Shown in pieces: positions 5,193 through 5,996 of a stretch of 5,996 nucleotides of DNA. The notes below the pieces were generated by a model. It saw only the letters and a list, made by a program, of their open reading frames with translations, had not been told where the DNA came from and ran no database searches. A program made the position numbers and the translations under genes. The DNA is from Planctomycetota bacterium (GTDB lineage Bacteria; Planctomycetota; PUPC01; DSUN01), in assembly GCA_016872875.1 (NCBI GenBank), contig VGYW01000488.1, positions 1 to 5,996 on the forward strand, written 5' to 3'. Within the stretch, counting starts at the first letter, position 1, and every line of letters starts with the position of its first letter.

Positions 5193-5704
5193 TCACGGAC
5201 ATCGCGAGGTCCACAAGGAGGCAGGCGCGCGACGCCAGGCCGCTCGGTGCCGCTTACGGACCTCGCGAGGTCCGTAAGGAGGCAAGCGCGCGAGGATAGG
5301 CCGCTCGGTGCCGCTTACGGACCTCGCGAGGTCCGTAAGGAGGCAGGCGCGCGAGGATAGGCCGCTCGGTGCCGGTTACGGACCTCGCGAGGTCCGTGAT
5401 AGGGCAAGCGTGAGACGCCAGGCGCGTCGGCGCCGGTTACGGACCTCGCGAGGTCCGTAAGGAGGCAGGCGCGCGACGCCAGGCGCGTCGGCGCCGGTTA
5501 CGGACCTCGCGAGGTCCGTAAGGAGGCAGGCGCGCGACGCCAGGCGCGTCGGCGCCGGTTACGGACCTCGCGAGGTCCGTAATAGGGCAAGCGTGAGACG
5601 CCAGGGCGCCCGGTGGCGATTGCGGACCCCGCGAGGTCCGTAAGGAGGCAAGCGTGGGACGCCAGGCCGTTCGATGCTGATTACGGACCTCGCGAGGCCC
5701 GTAA
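5193..5704. repeat. Tandem array of nine 24-bp palindromes at exact 61-bp period
   Basis: The core is TTACGGACCTCG followed directly by its reverse complement CGAGGTCCGTAA, a perfect palindrome with 12-bp arms. Copies start at 5193, 5254, 5315, 5376, 5437, 5498, 5559, 5620 and 5681, each exactly 61 bp from the last. Mismatches to the core are 4, 0, 0, 1, 0, 0, 0, 2 and 1. The 37-bp segments between are homologous, not unique. The type beginning GGAGGCAGGC or GGAGGCAAGC fills six, and the type TAGGGCAAGCGTGAG fills two (5400 and 5583). The full 61-mers at 5437 and 5498 are identical. In the segments from 5400, 5461 and 5522, GGCGC-GTCG-GCGCC forms a second hairpin directly before the next palindrome. 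Edge copies are the most diverged. The array lies in non-coding DNA. Function is unknown; a protein-binding array, a structured RNA or a minisatellite are all possible. Confidence 0.95.
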
Positions 5705-5996
5705 CCGTGGGACGGACACATGAGATAGTAGGCCTCACTGCCGGCCACCAGGTGGAGTGGGTGCGCTCACATCGAGGCGGTTGCGATGTGGAGAGTTGAG
5801 GAGGATGCCGGGAAGCAGTGACGAGGGGTAAACGGGGGGCCGACGGCAGCCCTTTTTGAGACGATCTGAGGCCGGAGTGGGTAGCCGGTCGTTCTTGGGG
5901 GGCCTCGGGGTCTGTGAAGGCAAAATCGGGCCATAGGGTTCCTTCTAACTGGGACAGAAGCTCGACTGTTGGCTCCGGGCCGTCGGGTGCTCAGCC
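5705..5996. other. Non-coding right flank of the array
   Basis: I find no supported gene up to the window edge. CGTGGGACG at 5706-5714 repeats 5653-5661 of the last inter-palindrome segment, so it may be the stump of a further 37-bp segment that lost 8 bp. A hairpin with 7-bp perfect arms, CACATCG (5768-5774) and CGATGTG (5784-5790) around a 9-base loop, stands alone. A near-palindrome CCACC-A-GGTGG lies at 5745-5755. A minus-strand open frame at 5923-5735 has no ribosome site or recognisable motif. Confidence 0.5.
5837..5857 (+). terminator. Weak candidate intrinsic terminator
   Basis: GGGC (5837-5840) pairs with GCCC (5849-5852), and five T follow at once (5853-5857). The stem is only 4 bp, with one more possible inner pair, so it is short for an efficient terminator. 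If real, it would end rightward transcription coming from the repeat array side, where no gene is seen. Confidence 0.3.

Noticed and set aside
5193..5704. CRISPR array (24-bp repeats, 37-bp spacers, constant spacing)
   Set aside because: The spacers are near-identical to each other, two of them fully identical, the repeat is a perfect palindrome, and no cas gene is present. It is a simple tandem repeat with a 61-bp unit.
5121..5748. Open frames across the array on both strands (plus 5121-5360, minus 5748-5437) with recurring peptides such as YGPREVR, TDLARSV and LRTSRGP
   Set aside because: The period of 61 is not a multiple of three, so the same DNA is read in three frames in turn; the peptides are by-products of the palindrome. 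No ribosome site or non-repeat domain supports a gene.

Overview
The window is GC-rich bacterial DNA. The mix of a short-form LeuC, a secreted two-domain alpha/beta hydrolase of a type common in Planctomycetes and related PVC bacteria, a solitary nucleotidyltransferase/HEPN remnant and hexamer-type simple repeats suggests an environmental planctomycete-like genome. This placement is inference from gene style only; no rRNA or other marker gene is present.

Layout from left to right. Positions 1-166 carry no convincing gene. A leuC/HacA-family aconitase-type dehydratase large subunit lies on the minus strand (1429 to 167) behind a strong sigma-70-type promoter with an extended -10. Divergent from it, on the plus strand, are a minimal nucleotidyltransferase (MNT, 1618-1938) with an intact GSX10DXD motif and, overlapping it by 14 bases, a HEPN-domain gene that stops after 63 residues and lacks its catalytic C-terminal half. 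An imperfect hairpin follows, then a GTG-start protein (2207-2797) that resembles a free-standing DICT sensory domain. It converges, with an 11-base gap, on a large minus-strand gene (4977 to 2809). That gene encodes a secreted esterase-like protein with an intact N-terminal alpha/beta-hydrolase triad and a degenerate second hydrolase-like half. Its C-terminal tail is encoded by a TCGTCC hexamer tract.

The last 1,019 bases (4978-5996) hold no convincing gene. They contain the esterase promoter and the most striking object of the window: nine copies of a 24-bp palindrome (TTACGGACCTCG followed by its exact reverse complement) at exactly 61-bp spacing from 5193 to 5704. The 37-bp segments between them are themselves homologous and in part form a second hairpin. 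A decayed tenth copy sits at the left edge. The array is not a CRISPR, because its spacers are near-identical, and it is not coding, because the 61-bp period rotates the reading frame. It looks like a homogenised tandem array of double-hairpin units whose role (protein-binding array, structured RNA or minisatellite) cannot be settled from the sequence.

The genes do not form an obvious pathway. LeuC belongs to branched-chain amino-acid synthesis, or a related aconitase-like step, and its small-subunit partner is not in the window. The MNT/HEPN pair looks like a decayed toxin-antitoxin module, and the esterase probably acts outside the cytoplasm on acylated polysaccharide or a similar ester.
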